Both the position numbers and the translations under genes were made by a program. DNA of 64,000 nt, from assembly GCF_002088235.1 (NCBI RefSeq), contig NZ_AQQV01000001.1, positions 992,001 through 1,056,000 of the forward strand, given 5' to 3'. Positions 18,171-30,601 of the stretch are shown piece after piece. Numbering within the stretch: position 1 is the stretch's first letter; every line of letters begins with the position of its first letter. The stretch is from Oceanococcus atlanticus (GTDB taxonomy: Bacteria > Pseudomonadota > Gammaproteobacteria > Nevskiales > Oceanococcaceae). The notes under the pieces are model-generated. The model did no database searches and had not been told where the DNA came from. It worked only from the letters and a program-made list of their open reading frames with translations.

Positions 18171-19508
18171 TTAGCGCAGCAAACCACCCAGCGGAGACTT
18201 GGCCTTGGATTCGGCCGGCGGCGCGCTGTCTTCGCTGTCGTTGTCACCCTCGTCCGGAGCCTCGGCGGCTGCGGCATGCACCTGCAGCAGGCGGTTGGCG
18301 GAACCCTTCAAACCGGACAACTTGCCACTGGCGCTGCCTTCCAGCAGGGCTGCGGTGATCTCGGCCGGGCTGGCCTGCGGGTTAGCGGCCAGCAACAGCG
18401 CAGCCGCACCGGCGACATGCGGCGCGGCCATGGAGGTGCCCTGCAGCGACTTGCTGGCGCTGTCACCGGTGTGCCAGGCCGAATCAATTTCGGCACCTGG
18501 CGCAAGCAGATCAACGCACTCACCCCAGTTGGAGAAGTCGGCGCGCTGATCCTGACGCGTGCTTGCCCCCACGGTGATCGCGGCCTTGGTCCGCGCCGGT
18601 GAGGTCTTGCACGCATCACTGTCTTCGTTGCCAGCGGCCAGCACCATCACAATGCCCTGCTCGATGGCGTTCTCGACCGCTTCATCCAGAGAGCGACTGG
18701 CGCCACCGCCAAGACTGAGATTGGCCACCGCCGGTTTTTCGGCATGCTTGGCCACCCAGTCCACACCGGCAATCACGCCCGACATGGCGCCACCGCCATC
18801 GCAGCCGAGCACGCGCACCGGATGCACCGTGGCGCGCTTGGCCACGCCGTAGCGTGTGCCGGCAACCGTGCCGGCCACGTGGGTACCGTGGCCATTGCAA
18901 TCGGCATAGTCGGGCTGATCGCTGTCGCCATCATCGTCGCCGCCACCGCCACCAAGCAGGCCGCCCACGATCTTGCCGACACCGCCGAGCAGACCGCCAC
19001 CGGGTGCGCTGCCGCCTTCACCGGCAAAGTTGGCCCCTTCGCCGATGCGATCTCGAAACTCTTCGTGACTGACCCGCACGCCGGTGTCGACGATATAGGC
19101 GTGCACACCTTCGCCTTCATTCGGGTAGCTGTAGCGGCGATCCAGGGGCAGCGTCGCCTGATCAATCCGGTCCAGCCCCCATACCGCGCCGGCCTGCTCT
19201 CCGAACGGCATGACCTTGCCGTCCTGCTCGACGTAACGCACATTGGGGTTGGCGATCAGGGCGGCCACCTGATCCACCGAAAAGCGCCCGGCGAAGCCGT
19301 TGAACGCGGTGTCGTAGCGGTGCAGCAGCGTACCGCCGGTGGCCTGCACGATGCTGTCGACCACGCCGCCGGAGCGGCCTGGCTTGAGTGCCACGATGTA
19401 TTGCCCCGGCAGGGCGTCACGCACGGTCTGCAAGGCTTCGGGCAGGGCGCCCTGCGCCAAGGCAGGGCTGCCCAACAGGATACTCAGGATGGCTACGATG
19501 TGTTTCAT
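18171..19508 (-). CDS. Secreted subtilisin-like serine protease (S8) with Gly-rich insertion
   Basis: A 445-residue preproprotease. A signal peptide ends near ALAQG (residue 20), an I9-type propeptide covers about 36-100, and the catalytic set is Asp141 (IVDTG), His207 ([10 protein letters not shown]), oxyanion Asn294 (AAGNED) and Ser359 ([12 protein letters not shown]). CNGHGTH and paired Cys suggest the proteinase K branch. Between the Asp and His blocks, residues 163-198 form an added Gly/Leu then Asp-rich loop (GGGLLGG ... [10 protein letters not shown]), and the last 40 residues are acidic and Pro/Ser-rich, ending PLGGLLR. A GGGGAAT-like ribosome site precedes the ATG. It would be exported to the periplasm or medium. 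Confidence 0.92.
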   Translation of the reverse strand: MKHIVAILSILLGSPALAQGALPEALQTVRDALPGQYIVALKPGRSGGVVDSIVQATGGTLLHRYDTAFNGFAGRFSVDQVAALIANPNVRYVEQDGKVMPFGEQAGAVWGLDRIDQATLPLDRRYSYPNEGEGVHAYIVDTGVRVSHEEFRDRIGEGANFAGEGGSAPGGGLLGGVGKIVGGLLGGGGGDDDGDSDQPDYADCNGHGTHVAGTVAGTRYGVAKRATVHPVRVLGCDGGGAMSGVIAGVDWVAKHAEKPAVANLSLGGGASRSLDEAVENAIEQGIVMVLAAGNEDSDACKTSPARTKAAITVGASTRQDQRADFSNWGECVDLLAPGAEIDSAWHTGDSASKSLQGTSMAAPHVAGAAALLLAANPQASPAEITAALLEGSASGKLSGLKGSANRLLQVHAAAAEAPDEGDNDSEDSAPPAESKAKSPLGGLLR

Positions 19509-19584
19509 GTCATTCCCCTTTTCATTTCAGGTGGATTGAATGCGGGCCATCCGTGTCCCGTGAGTGGCTGTAATCAGGCCCCGA

Positions 19585-20745
19585 TCAGGCGCGCTGATCC
19601 ATGGGCACGAACTCAAGATTTTCCGGCCCGGTGTAGTTGGCGCTTGGGCGAATAATCTTGCCGTCCATACGCTGCTCGATGATGTGCGCACTCCAGCCAG
19701 CAGTGCGCGCGATCACGAACAGCGGCGTGAACATGGCCGTCGGCACGCCCATCATGTGATAACTGACCGCGCTGAACCAGTCGAGATTGGGGAACATCTT
19801 CTTGACGTCCATCATCACCGATTCAAGGCGTTCGGCAATGTCGTACATCTTCATGTTGTTCTGTTCCGCCGACAGGTCCTTGGCGACCTGCTTGATGACC
19901 TCGTTGCGCGGATCGGAGATGGTGTAAACCGGGTGACCGAAACCGATGATCACTTCCTTGTTGGCGACCCGCTCACGGATATCGGCTTCCGCCTCGTCCG
20001 GGCTGTCATAGCGCTTCTGAATCTCGAAGGCGACTTCGTTGGCACCGCCGTGCTTGGGCCCGCGCAGCGCACCGATGCCGCCGCAGATGGCCGAATAGAT
20101 GTCAGAGCCGGTGCCGGTGACCACACGGGTGGTGAAGGTCGAGGCATTGAATTCGTGCTCGGCGTACAACACCAGCGAGGTGTGCATGGCCTTGACCCAG
20201 GATTCGCTGGGCGCCTTGCCGTGCAGCAGGTTGAGGAAATGGCCGCCAATCGAGTCATCGTCGGTTTCTACTTCAATACGACGACCGTTGTGGCTGAAGT
20301 GATACCAGTACAGCAGCATCGAACCCAGCGAGGCGAGCAGACGATCTGCGATGTCGCGCGCATCCGGATGGTTGTGATCATCCTTCTCCGGCAGCACAGT
20401 GCCGAGCACCGAAACGCCGGTGCGCATCACGTCCATCGGATGAGCATTGGCCGGGGTGGCTTCCAGCGCAACCTTGACCGCCGCGGGCAGACCGCGCAGA
20501 GCTTGCAGCTTGGTTTTGTACGCTGCCAGCTCGGCATCGGTCGGCAACTTGCCGTGGATCAGCAGATGAGCGACTTCCTCGAACTCGCAACTGGCCGCCA
20601 GATCCAGAATGTCGTAACCGCGGTAGTGCAGGTCATTGCCGCTACGGCCGACCGTGCACAGGGCGGTATTTCCTGCGGCAACACCGGACAGGGCAACCGA
20701 TTTCTTGGGTTTGAACCCGGCTTTGTTCTCGGACATCTCACTCAC
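19585..20745 (-). CDS. prpC: 2-methylcitrate synthase (citrate synthase family)
   Basis: A 386-residue citrate synthase fold enzyme. The N-terminus ([16 protein letters not shown]-like segment, then LHYRGYDI), the block [11 protein letters not shown] near residue 190, GGANEV near 225, the catalytic FGHPVYT near 265 and WSAHIIEQ near 350 fit PrpC, which condenses propionyl-CoA with oxaloacetate, better than GltA. AAGGAG precedes the ATG. The usual partners prpB and prpD/acnD are not adjacent; purD is upstream and the protease downstream. Some members also have citrate synthase activity, so assignment to PrpC rather than a second citrate synthase is probable, not certain. Confidence 0.85.
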   Translation of the reverse strand: MSEMSENKAGFKPKKSVALSGVAAGNTALCTVGRSGNDLHYRGYDILDLAASCEFEEVAHLLIHGKLPTDAELAAYKTKLQALRGLPAAVKVALEATPANAHPMDVMRTGVSVLGTVLPEKDDHNHPDARDIADRLLASLGSMLLYWYHFSHNGRRIEVETDDDSIGGHFLNLLHGKAPSESWVKAMHTSLVLYAEHEFNASTFTTRVVTGTGSDIYSAICGGIGALRGPKHGGANEVAFEIQKRYDSPDEAEADIRERVANKEVIIGFGHPVYTISDPRNEVIKQVAKDLSAEQNNMKMYDIAERLESVMMDVKKMFPNLDWFSAVSYHMMGVPTAMFTPLFVIARTAGWSAHIIEQRMDGKIIRPSANYTGPENLEFVPMDQRA

Positions 20746-20814
20746 TCCTTAACGTTCGGTTAATTGTTCATTGCACCACAGGTGGGTGCGAAGCCTATCA
20801 CTCAAACGGACGGC

Positions 20815-22104
20815 TCAGGATGACGTACGCGCCAACCCCTTGGAGCCAATATCACGTCGATACTGCATCTGATCCCAGGAAATCGCCGGGATTGCGCGGT
20901 ACACCTTGTCGCGTGCTTCAGCCAGATCCTGGCCCAGCCCGCACACGCACAGCACACGCCCGCCGGCGGTCTTGACCTGCCCGCCGTCCAGCACGGTACC
21001 AGCGTGGAAAACCTTGGTGTCGGCCTCGAACGGCGCGTCCAGGCCGGTGATGCTGTCGCCCTTGGCATAGCTGTCCGGATAGCCACCTGCGGCCAGCACC
21101 ACGCCCACACTGCTGCGCGGGTCCCAATCCAGCTCGATCTGATCCAGACGCCCATCCAGAGCGGCTTCGATCACGTCCAGAAGGTCGGAGCGCAGGCGGA
21201 ACATGATCGGCTGAGTTTCCGGGTCGCCCATGCGCACGTTGAACTCGACCACACGCGGTGCCCCCTGCTCGGAGATCATCAGTCCCGCATACAGGAAGCC
21301 GACGAAACGGCGCCCTTCGGCGGCCATGCCGCGCACCGTCGGCAACATGACCTGCTGCATCACGGTCTGGGCCACCGCATCGGTCAGCACCGGTGCCGGG
21401 GAATACGCCCCCATGCCGCCCGTGTTGGGTCCCTGATCACCATCGAAGATACGTTTGTGATCTTGCGACGAGGCCAGTGCCAGCACGTTCTCGCCATCAA
21501 CCAGGGCGATGAAACTGGCCTCTTCACCATGCAGAAATTCCTCGATCACCACCCGGTGACCGGCATTACCAAAACGATTGCCCTGGAGCATGTCGCGCAC
21601 CGCGGCTTCAGCCTCGGCGCGATCTTCGGTCACGATCACACCCTTGCCGGCGGCCAGACCGTCGGCCTTGATCACGAACGGTGCCTGCATGGTCGCCAGA
21701 TAAGCCAGCGCCTCGTCCAGCTGGGTAAAGTTGCCGTAGGCCGCAGTGGGGATCTGATGACGGGCCAGAAAGTCCTTGGTGAAGGCTTTGGAAGCTTCCA
21801 GCTCGGCAGCCGCCTGACTCGGCCCGAAGGCACGAATGCCGTCAGCCTGAAGGCGATCGACCAGACCAGCCGCCAGCGGCGCCTCAGGCCCAACCACAAC
21901 CAGATCGACGGCCTCATCACGAGCCAGCGCGCAGACCGCGTCAACATCTTCAGCAGCCACGGCCACGTTGCGGACCTTGACTTCGGTCGCGGTGCCGGCG
22001 TTGCCGGGTGCCACCAAGACCTCGGCCACACGCTGAGATTCGGCCAGCTTCCAGGCCAATGCATGCTCGCGGCCACCGCCGCCCACTACCAATACTTTCA
22101 TCAT
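20815..22104 (-). CDS. purD: Phosphoribosylamine-glycine ligase
   Basis: A 429-residue ATP-grasp enzyme of purine synthesis (PRA + glycine + ATP to GAR). KVLVVGGGGREHALAWKLA is at residues 3-21, SKAFTKDFLARH near 110, the ATP-grasp core VIKADGLAAGKGVIV near 137, GGMGAYSP near 225 and EFNVRMGDPETQ near 280. I took the ATG at 22104 (followed by a second ATG) since PurD begins MKVLVVG. It is divergent from the LpxH-like gene; purH, its frequent neighbour, is not here. Confidence 0.95.
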   Translation of the reverse strand: MMKVLVVGGGGREHALAWKLAESQRVAEVLVAPGNAGTATEVKVRNVAVAAEDVDAVCALARDEAVDLVVVGPEAPLAAGLVDRLQADGIRAFGPSQAAAELEASKAFTKDFLARHQIPTAAYGNFTQLDEALAYLATMQAPFVIKADGLAAGKGVIVTEDRAEAEAAVRDMLQGNRFGNAGHRVVIEEFLHGEEASFIALVDGENVLALASSQDHKRIFDGDQGPNTGGMGAYSPAPVLTDAVAQTVMQQVMLPTVRGMAAEGRRFVGFLYAGLMISEQGAPRVVEFNVRMGDPETQPIMFRLRSDLLDVIEAALDGRLDQIELDWDPRSSVGVVLAAGGYPDSYAKGDSITGLDAPFEADTKVFHAGTVLDGGQVKTAGGRVLCVCGLGQDLAEARDKVYRAIPAISWDQMQYRRDIGSKGLARTSS

Positions 22105-22263
22105 CTTGTCTGTTGTTAACAGGGTGTCGCCAGCGCCGCAGCCGTGGCGAAAAAGCGCCATACGATAGCAAACCCCGCACCCCGGAGCGCTTCGGCGCTG
22201 CTGTCACATTGCCGTCATGCCACTGTCACAAACGCTTCACCGGGCCGGCGTAGGCTCAAAGCC

Positions 22264-23082
22264 ATGAAAAAAGACAGCAAAAGCAAGAGCAAGCGGAAAG
22301 TGCGCAGCATCTGGGTCTCGGATGTGCATCTCGGCACGCCGGGCTGCCAGGCCGAAGCCCTGGCCGATTTTCTCGGCCAGCATGAGTGCGAGTATCTCTA
22401 TCTGGTCGGCGACATCATCGACGGCTGGCAACTGCGCAAGAGTTTTTTCTGGCCGCAGGAACACACCAACGTCATACGCAAGGTGCTGACCCGCGCCAAG
22501 CGTGGCACCAAGGTCTTCTATGTGACCGGCAACCACGACGAGTTCCTGCGCAAATTCGTCGATTACAAGCTGGAGATCGGCAACATCCAGTTGACCAACG
22601 AAGTCATCCACACGACTGCGGACGGGCGTCGCCTGCTGGTGCTGCACGGCGACATGTTCGATGTGATCACGCGCTACCACCGCTGGGTCGCCCTGGCCGG
22701 GGATGTGGTCTACAACGGCATGATGAAAGCCAACCGGCATTTCAACAGCCTGCGCCGTCGCGCCGGCATGCCGTATTTCTCGCTGTCGGCCTACGCCAAA
22801 CAGAAGGTCAAATCGGCGGTCAATATCGTCACCGAATTTGAAGAGTCCGTGGCCCGTGAGTGCGAGAAACGTGGACTCGACGGCGCGGTGTGCGGACACA
22901 TTCATCATGCCGAAATCCGCGAAATCGGCGACGTGCTCTACCACAACTGCGGAGACTGGGTGGAATCCTGCTCAGCCCTGGTTGAGGACGACGACGGCCG
23001 CATCAGCATCATCCACTGGCCCAATGCCAACATTGGGCGCAACGAAAGCAAACTGATCGAATTTCAGCCCCGCGCGGCCTGA
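22264..23082 (+). CDS. LpxH-like metallophosphoesterase (UDP-2,3-diacylglucosamine diphosphatase family)
   Basis: A 272-residue calcineurin-type phosphoesterase. Metal-binding motifs appear in order: SDVHLGT near residue 20, GDIIDGW near 53, GNHDEFL near 91, LHGDMFD near 130 and GHIHHAEI near 215. They match the LpxH2/YbbF-like group that cleaves UDP-2,3-diacylglucosamine in lipid A synthesis. The N-terminal ten residues are Lys/Ser-rich. ATG 22264 is chosen because homology begins just after it. The substrate is a family inference. Confidence 0.82.
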   Translation: MKKDSKSKSKRKVRSIWVSDVHLGTPGCQAEALADFLGQHECEYLYLVGDIIDGWQLRKSFFWPQEHTNVIRKVLTRAKRGTKVFYVTGNHDEFLRKFVDYKLEIGNIQLTNEVIHTTADGRRLLVLHGDMFDVITRYHRWVALAGDVVYNGMMKANRHFNSLRRRAGMPYFSLSAYAKQKVKSAVNIVTEFEESVARECEKRGLDGAVCGHIHHAEIREIGDVLYHNCGDWVESCSALVEDDDGRISIIHWPNANIGRNESKLIEFQPRAA

Positions 23083-23110
23083 GCTCAGGCGCGACGCCGG
23101 GCACTGACTT

Positions 23111-23518
23111 CTAACTCGCCAGATTGCCGGCGCAGTGCCTGACCATAAGCTGTATGGCATCGTCTGCTGACTGAAAGCGACGATCGTCGCGCCCTGGTTC
23201 ACGACACCAGATCGCCAGCGTGGTGTTGTACATGCCTTCCGGATGATCCCGATAGAACGACATCAAGTTTGAGCTGGCCGCGTTGGTGCGAAAGCTGATG
23301 GCGATCTCCGAGCCGTCACGCGCGATACTGAAATAACGCAGCTTGGGATTGTCCTTGAGCTTGCCACGCAACTGTGTGGCGGCGTCCAGCAATTGCTGCC
23401 ACGCCGCGCGCAGCTTGGCCTCTTCCTCCGCGCGCTGCTTGGAGCGCCAGTCACGGTGCTCCTCGATCGCATTGATCGTGCTGTCGAGTTGCTGAAGGAT
23501 GTCCTTTTCGGAAGACAT
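23111..23518 (-). CDS. Conserved-looking hypothetical protein, 135 aa
   Basis: A cytoplasmic protein of 135 residues. Residues 1-50 are a charged amphipathic helix pair (SEKDILQQLDSTINAIEEH ... EEEAKLRAAWQQLLDAA), followed by a mixed alpha/beta part with KLRYFSIARDGSEIAISF, YNTTLAIWCR and a final helix. I do not recognise the family. The ATG at 23518 is chosen because upstream sequence in this frame overlaps acs. It sits directly downstream of acs on the same strand, 49 bases away, and may be cotranscribed. Confidence 0.7.
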   Translation of the reverse strand: MSSEKDILQQLDSTINAIEEHRDWRSKQRAEEEAKLRAAWQQLLDAATQLRGKLKDNPKLRYFSIARDGSEIAISFRTNAASSNLMSFYRDHPEGMYNTTLAIWCREPGRDDRRFQSADDAIQLMVRHCAGNLAS

Positions 23519-23567
23519 GGCAGGATGAGGCTGATACCGGAAGGCGTAGTTTAACCGTTTGCAGCGC

Positions 23568-25532
23568 TCAGGAGTGACCCTGCAACTGGGCCACGATCGC
23601 CGGGTTTTCCAGTGTTGAGATGTCCTGCGTAATCTCTTCACCCTTGGCGATGGTCCGCAGCAGCCGGCGCATGATCTTGCCGGAGCGGGTCTTGGGCAGG
23701 TTGTCAGCAAAGCGGATGTCATCCGGCTTGGCAATGGCGCCGATTTCCTGCGCCACCCAGTCGCGCAGTTCGCGGGTCAAGGCCTCGGCCTCATCGCCGA
23801 TCGGTCGCTCACCCTTGCAAGTCACATAGGCGCAGATCGACTCGCCCTTGGTCTCATGCGGACGCCCGACCACGGCCGCCTCCGCCACCCGCGGGTGGGC
23901 CACCAGGGCGGATTCGACCTCCATCGTACCCATGCGGTGACCGGACACGTTGAGCACGTCATCAATGCGCCCCATGATCCAAAAGTACCCATCGGCATCA
24001 CGATGGGCCGAATCACCAGCCACGTAATAGCGGTTATCGAACTTGGCCCAGTAGGTGTCGATATAGCGCTCGTTGTCGCCCCATACCGTGCGCAGCATCG
24101 ACGGCCATGGCTTGGTCACCACCAGGTAACCGCCAGCGTCGCGATCCTCGATCAATTGGCCTTCCTCGTCGACGATGGCCGCGGCGATGCCGGGCAGCGG
24201 TTTGGTGCACGAGCCCGGCTTGGTCGCGGTCACGCCGGGCACCGGCGACATCATGATGGCGCCGGTTTCGGTCTGCCACCAGGTGTCCACGATGGGGCAA
24301 CGCTCCTGGCCAATTACCGTGTGGTACCACATCCAGGCTTCCGGATTGATCGGCTCGCCAACGCTACCGAGCAGGCGGATGGCGGACAGGTCGGACTGTG
24401 CCGGCCACTCGTCACCCTGCTTCATCAAGGCGCGAATCGCGGTCGGTGCGGTGTAGAAAATGCTGACCTTGTGCTCTTCACAGATACGCCAGAAACGTCC
24501 GGCATCGGGCACGGTCGGCGCGCCTTCATAGACCACGATGGTGCTGCCAGCCGCAAGCGGGCCGTAAGTCACATAGCTGTGCCCGGTAATCCAGCCCACA
24601 TCCGCTGTGCACCAGAACACATCGCCATCCTTGAGATCGAACACCCAGCGGTTGGTGCATATGCCGTTGAGCAGGTAGCCGGCGCTGGCATGCTGGATAC
24701 CCTTGGGTTTACCGGTCGAACCCGAGGTGTACAACAGGAACAGCGGATGCTCGGCCTCGACCCACTCCGGCGTGCAATCTTCCGGCTGTCCGGTCACCGC
24801 ATCGTGCCACCAGATGTCACGCGCCGGATCCATGGCCACATCGTGGGCCGTACGCTGGAGCACCACCACGCGCTCCACCGAGCCGCCCGACTGGGCCAGC
24901 GCATCGTCGGCGGCCTGCTTGAGTTCGACGATGCCACCGCCGCGGCGGCCACCATCGGCGGTGATCAGGAAACGCGCCTGCGCGTCATCGATGCGATCGC
25001 GCAGCGAAGCCGCGGAAAAGCCACCAAACACAACGGAATGGACCGCCCCAATGCGCGCGCAGGCCTGCATCGCGATGACCGCCTCGGCCACCATCGGCAT
25101 GTACACGATGATGCGGTCACCTTTGCGGGCGCCCAGTGCTTTGAGTGCGTTAGCAAACTGACAGACTTCGGCATGCAGCTGGCGATAACTCAGGTTGCGT
25201 GTGTCGCCTTGCTCACCTTCGAAGCGAATCGCGATCTGGTCACCGCGGCTGTCCAGATGGCGGTCAATGCAGTTGTAGGAGACATTCAGGCGCCCATCCG
25301 TGAACCAGCGGTAGTTGGGCGCATCGGTGGCGTCCAGGCCAACCGTAAACGGGGTGTGCCAGTCCAGCTCCTCGCGTGCCCGCGCAACCCAGAATGCTTC
25401 ATTGTCCTCAGCCGCTTCGGCGTATAGCGCCTCGAGCTTGTCGGTGGGGTAGCAGGCCTGCTCGGCAAACGCCGACGGCGGCGCAAACAAACGGTTTTCC
25501 TTGAGGATGGATTCGATATCCTGATTGCTCAT
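23568..25532 (-). CDS. acs: Acetyl-CoA synthetase
   Basis: A 654-residue AMP-forming ligase making acetyl-CoA from acetate and ATP. Key blocks: the P-loop [15 protein letters not shown] near residue 268, [11 protein letters not shown] near 412, and the C-terminal [14 protein letters not shown] near 608 with the lysine that is acetylated to control activity in this family. GAGG precedes the ATG at 25532; an upstream in-frame start is less likely. It is divergent from the Nudix gene. With prpC it suggests growth on short-chain fatty acids (inference). Confidence 0.96.
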   Translation of the reverse strand: MSNQDIESILKENRLFAPPSAFAEQACYPTDKLEALYAEAAEDNEAFWVARAREELDWHTPFTVGLDATDAPNYRWFTDGRLNVSYNCIDRHLDSRGDQIAIRFEGEQGDTRNLSYRQLHAEVCQFANALKALGARKGDRIIVYMPMVAEAVIAMQACARIGAVHSVVFGGFSAASLRDRIDDAQARFLITADGGRRGGGIVELKQAADDALAQSGGSVERVVVLQRTAHDVAMDPARDIWWHDAVTGQPEDCTPEWVEAEHPLFLLYTSGSTGKPKGIQHASAGYLLNGICTNRWVFDLKDGDVFWCTADVGWITGHSYVTYGPLAAGSTIVVYEGAPTVPDAGRFWRICEEHKVSIFYTAPTAIRALMKQGDEWPAQSDLSAIRLLGSVGEPINPEAWMWYHTVIGQERCPIVDTWWQTETGAIMMSPVPGVTATKPGSCTKPLPGIAAAIVDEEGQLIEDRDAGGYLVVTKPWPSMLRTVWGDNERYIDTYWAKFDNRYYVAGDSAHRDADGYFWIMGRIDDVLNVSGHRMGTMEVESALVAHPRVAEAAVVGRPHETKGESICAYVTCKGERPIGDEAEALTRELRDWVAQEIGAIAKPDDIRFADNLPKTRSGKIMRRLLRTIAKGEEITQDISTLENPAIVAQLQGHS

Positions 25533-25586
25533 GGGTGGCCTCGTGGTCTGTCTTCTCGCAATAGCCACAAGGATACTCGCCAGACC

Positions 25587-26153
25587 ATGTCCTTCATACC
25601 GCCATTCGGATCACCTGCTATGCCCCTGCCGCAAGACGCTGAAATCCTCCACACCGCACGCTTTCTTGAGCTGCGCCGCACGGGCCGCTGGGAATATGTG
25701 CAGCGCTGCAACACCGGCGGCGGCGCCGCCTTCATGATCGCCACCACCGCTGAACAGGAACTGGTGCTGGTCGAGCAGCTGCGCCCGGCGGTTAACCAGC
25801 GCGTGATCGAATTGCCGGCCGGAGTGGTCGGCGATGAGCATCACGGCGAAGCCCCGATCGAAGCGGCGAAACGCGAGCTGGAAGAGGAAACCGGCTTTCG
25901 CCCGGGGCGTGTTACGTGTCTGCATGACAGCCCCACCGCCGCCGGGCTGACCAGCGAATGGGCCTGGTATTTCCGCATGACCGAGCTGACCCGGGTCAGC
26001 GCCGGCGGGGGCGTGGATGGCGAAGACATCACCACCCATGTGGTCCCGCTGGGCGAGATCAACGCGTGGCTGAGCCAGCGCAAGACCGCAGGTTGCGCAG
26101 TTGACTGGCGCATCTTCGCTGCACTGCACTGGATCGAGCACGGCGAGCACTGA
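25587..26153 (+). CDS. Nudix hydrolase, ADP-ribose pyrophosphatase-like
   Basis: A 188-residue Nudix protein. The full box G-x5-E-x7-REUxEExGU is present as GDEHHGE ... [10 protein letters not shown] at about residues 81-103, preceded by the strand [21 protein letters not shown] typical of NudF/YqiE-type ADP-ribose or sugar-nucleotide pyrophosphatases. A second in-frame ATG at 25620 may be the real start. The gene is 54 bases from the divergent acs. Substrate not determinable from sequence. Confidence 0.85.
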   Translation: MSFIPPFGSPAMPLPQDAEILHTARFLELRRTGRWEYVQRCNTGGGAAFMIATTAEQELVLVEQLRPAVNQRVIELPAGVVGDEHHGEAPIEAAKRELEEETGFRPGRVTCLHDSPTAAGLTSEWAWYFRMTELTRVSAGGGVDGEDITTHVVPLGEINAWLSQRKTAGCAVDWRIFAALHWIEHGEH

Positions 26154-26217
26154 GCACTTTGGCGCACCGCGCTTGCGCCATGCGGATGCCCCGAGGCGGG
26201 CAGAGGCACTACACTAG

Positions 26218-28412
<2,195 letters not shown>

Positions 28413-28460
28413 CGGCACAACGCTTGCACGACTGCGCGGACACCCATCCGTGATGGTCCG

Positions 28461-29504
28461 ATGGCGCAAGCTGCTCAATACAACAATCCGACGCTACTGC
28501 CGGCCCTGCAACCCGATTGCCCGGCAGTGCTCAACGCCATGTGCGAAATGACGCGAGTCGACAGTACCGAGCTGATGCGCAGGCGCTTCGCAGAAAATCT
28601 GGCGCACCTGTTCCCCATCGCCTCGATCAGCTTTCTCACGCCAGACAAGAACGGGCGCCTTAACGAACCACTGCGCTGCCAGGTACCCAACGCGCAACAA
28701 CCGTCTACGCTGGAATGGGAAAATCGCCCACGCCGCGGCATCGTGCCCACCGGCGCACTGGCACGCTGCGTCAGTGAACAGCGTCACCAGTTTCCGGCGC
28801 ACAGTCAGAATATTGACTATTTCCCGATCTCCGACGATACCCATCTGTTCGAGGTCATCGAGATCCACCGCCGCACACTGGATGCGTCGTGTCGCGACAC
28901 GCTCAGTCGCATTCTGGCCATCTATGGCAATTTCGTTCGCATCCTGCACCAGCAGGAGCTCGATGCCCTGACCGGGGTGTACAACCGCGGCGCCTTCGAC
29001 TCGCAGATTGCGATGGTCGCGCAGAGCGTACGCCAGGCCAAACCGGGCGACGAACACTGGTGGCTGATGATGCTGGACGTTGATCACTTCAAGCAGATCA
29101 ACGATCGCTACGGACACCTGATCGGTGACGAGGTGCTGCTGCTGATCGCACGGGTGATCCGCAACACCCTGCGCACCCTGGATCGCATCTACCGTTACGG
29201 CGGCGAGGAATTCGCCGTGCTGCTCAGCCCCTGCCAGGCACACAATGCGCTGGCGCTGGCCGAGCGCATTCGCGGCAAAGTCGAGAGTTCGCATTTTCCG
29301 CAGGTCGAGCACATCACCTTAAGCGTTGGCCTGGCGCCGATCGATCGCTTTGATCACGTGGCCAATATTGTCGGGCGCGCCGATCAGGCGCTGTATCAGG
29401 CCAAACGCGGCGGGCGTAACCAGGTTCGTGAATATGTGGCCCGCCCAACTGGCCCGATCGGCCCCGGCTTGCAGGCCCCAGGCGCGCTGGAGCTGTTTTC
29501 CTGA
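28461..29504 (+). CDS. Diguanylate cyclase (GGDEF domain)
   Basis: A 347-residue soluble c-di-GMP synthase. The GGDEF domain occupies about residues 168-325: LDALTGVYNRGAFD, the active-site RYGGEEF near 247, and KRGGRNQV at the end. The product-inhibition I-site RTLD is exactly five residues before GGEEF, so feedback inhibition should be intact. Residues 1-160 form an unassigned, probably GAF-like sensory part with no membrane segment. It follows ycgL by 48 bases. A Tad pilus locus in the same window is one possible downstream process (inference). Confidence 0.92.
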   Translation: MAQAAQYNNPTLLPALQPDCPAVLNAMCEMTRVDSTELMRRRFAENLAHLFPIASISFLTPDKNGRLNEPLRCQVPNAQQPSTLEWENRPRRGIVPTGALARCVSEQRHQFPAHSQNIDYFPISDDTHLFEVIEIHRRTLDASCRDTLSRILAIYGNFVRILHQQELDALTGVYNRGAFDSQIAMVAQSVRQAKPGDEHWWLMMLDVDHFKQINDRYGHLIGDEVLLLIARVIRNTLRTLDRIYRYGGEEFAVLLSPCQAHNALALAERIRGKVESSHFPQVEHITLSVGLAPIDRFDHVANIVGRADQALYQAKRGGRNQVREYVARPTGPIGPGLQAPGALELFS

Positions 29505-29564
29505 GGTTTGCTGACCTGCAGGGCTGTGCGATGATCGGCGGCTGATTTTGTCGATTTTCCGCCC

Positions 29565-30215
29565 ATGTCACTTGGCATCAAAATACTTCCGGTTACTCCG
29601 TTTCAGCAGAATTGCAGCCTGATCTGGGACAAGAACAGCATGCGCGGCGCGCTGGTTGATGCCGGCGGCGAACCCGAGCAGCTGCTCGCTGCCGTCGAAG
29701 CCGAAGGTGTCACGCTGGAAAAGCTGCTGGTGACCCACGGCCATCTTGATCATGTCGGGGTGGTCGCCGAGCTGGCCGAACGCCTAAACCTGCCCATTGA
29801 AGGCCCGCACAAGGACGACAAATTCTGGATCGACATGCTGCCGATGCAGGCCCAGCAGATGGGCTTCCCGGCCAGCCGCGCATTTACCCCTGACCGCTGG
29901 CTCGAAGATGGCGACACAGTGAGCGTCGGCGAGATCCACTTCGATGTCATCCATTGCCCCGGCCACACACCCGGGCATGTGGTGTTTCACCAGCCCGACT
30001 TGCAGCTGGCCCTGGTTGGCGATGTGATTTTCCAGGGCTCGATCGGGCGCACCGACTTCCCCCGCGGCAATCACGCCGATCTGGTCCGTTCGATACGCGA
30101 GAAACTGTTTCCGCTGGGTGACGAGGTGCAGTTCGTACCCGGCCACGGGCCGCTGTCACGCTTCGGCATCGAACGTGTCAGCAACCCGTTTGTGAGTGAC
30201 AACGCCTACGGCTGA
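29565..30215 (+). CDS. gloC: Type II glyoxalase, GloC/YcbL-like metallo-beta-lactamase fold
   Basis: A 216-residue hydrolase, nearly colinear with E. coli YcbL (GloC), which hydrolyses S-lactoylglutathione. Begins IKILPVTPFQQNCSLIWD; metal-binding THGHLDHVG near residue 57, HCPGHTPGHV near 129, GDVIFQGSIGRTDFPRG near 149 and a terminal PGHGPLS near 192. Its last 10 bases overlap the convergent minus-strand gene. Confidence 0.92.
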   Translation: MSLGIKILPVTPFQQNCSLIWDKNSMRGALVDAGGEPEQLLAAVEAEGVTLEKLLVTHGHLDHVGVVAELAERLNLPIEGPHKDDKFWIDMLPMQAQQMGFPASRAFTPDRWLEDGDTVSVGEIHFDVIHCPGHTPGHVVFHQPDLQLALVGDVIFQGSIGRTDFPRGNHADLVRSIREKLFPLGDEVQFVPGHGPLSRFGIERVSNPFVSDNAYG

Positions 30216-30601
30216 AACCCGCTCGCCTGCGGATACACCGTCGAGGCCTCGTTGAGCCGATTCAACTCATCGCATTGCGGGGTGGAATTCTCCTGGGCCT
30301 CAAGCACCTCGCAGCTGGTCTCGGCGATGCTTTTGAGACAGGCCAGCGAGGCGCGATAGCTCGGGTGCGTGGCATTAAACCCGGGAATCGTGTCGCTGCT
30401 GGGCAGATAGGCGCACATCGATTCCAGCCCCTGGGTGAACATGTCACGGTACTCTGGCGGCACATCCTGCATGTTACGCAGCGCGCAGCTTTTCATGCGT
30501 TCGCAGGCTGCTGCAGACACCGTGTCGTACGCATCCTGGGCTATAACAGTCGCACTCCAGGGCAACAGCGCCAGGGCTACAACACAGCGCCAGCGCCTCA
30601 C
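30206..30601 (-). CDS. Small exported Cys-rich protein of unknown function
   Basis: A 131-residue protein with a signal peptide (MRRWRCVVALALLPWSATVIAQ) and a mature part with six cysteines (CERMKSC, MCAYL, ACLKSI, SCEVL, QCDEL), which probably form disulfides in the periplasm. The mature part is mostly helical. I do not recognise the family. It starts at a GTG overlapping the stop of the upstream lipoprotein gene, so it is the third gene of a coupled minus-strand operon. Its 3' end overlaps gloC by 10 bases. Confidence 0.75.
   Translation of the reverse strand: MRRWRCVVALALLPWSATVIAQDAYDTVSAAACERMKSCALRNMQDVPPEYRDMFTQGLESMCAYLPSSDTIPGFNATHPSYRASLACLKSIAETSCEVLEAQENSTPQCDELNRLNEASTVYPQASGFQP

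Noticed and set aside
23519-23734. N-terminal extension of the 135-residue protein
   Set aside because: The sequence is the other-frame reading of the acs C-terminus and has no homology pattern; the internal ATG is preferred.
26160-26180. TGGCGCA/TGCGCCA hairpin as terminator of the Nudix gene
   Set aside because: No T run follows on either strand, so it is not a convincing intrinsic terminator; kept only as an observation in the thiC leader.
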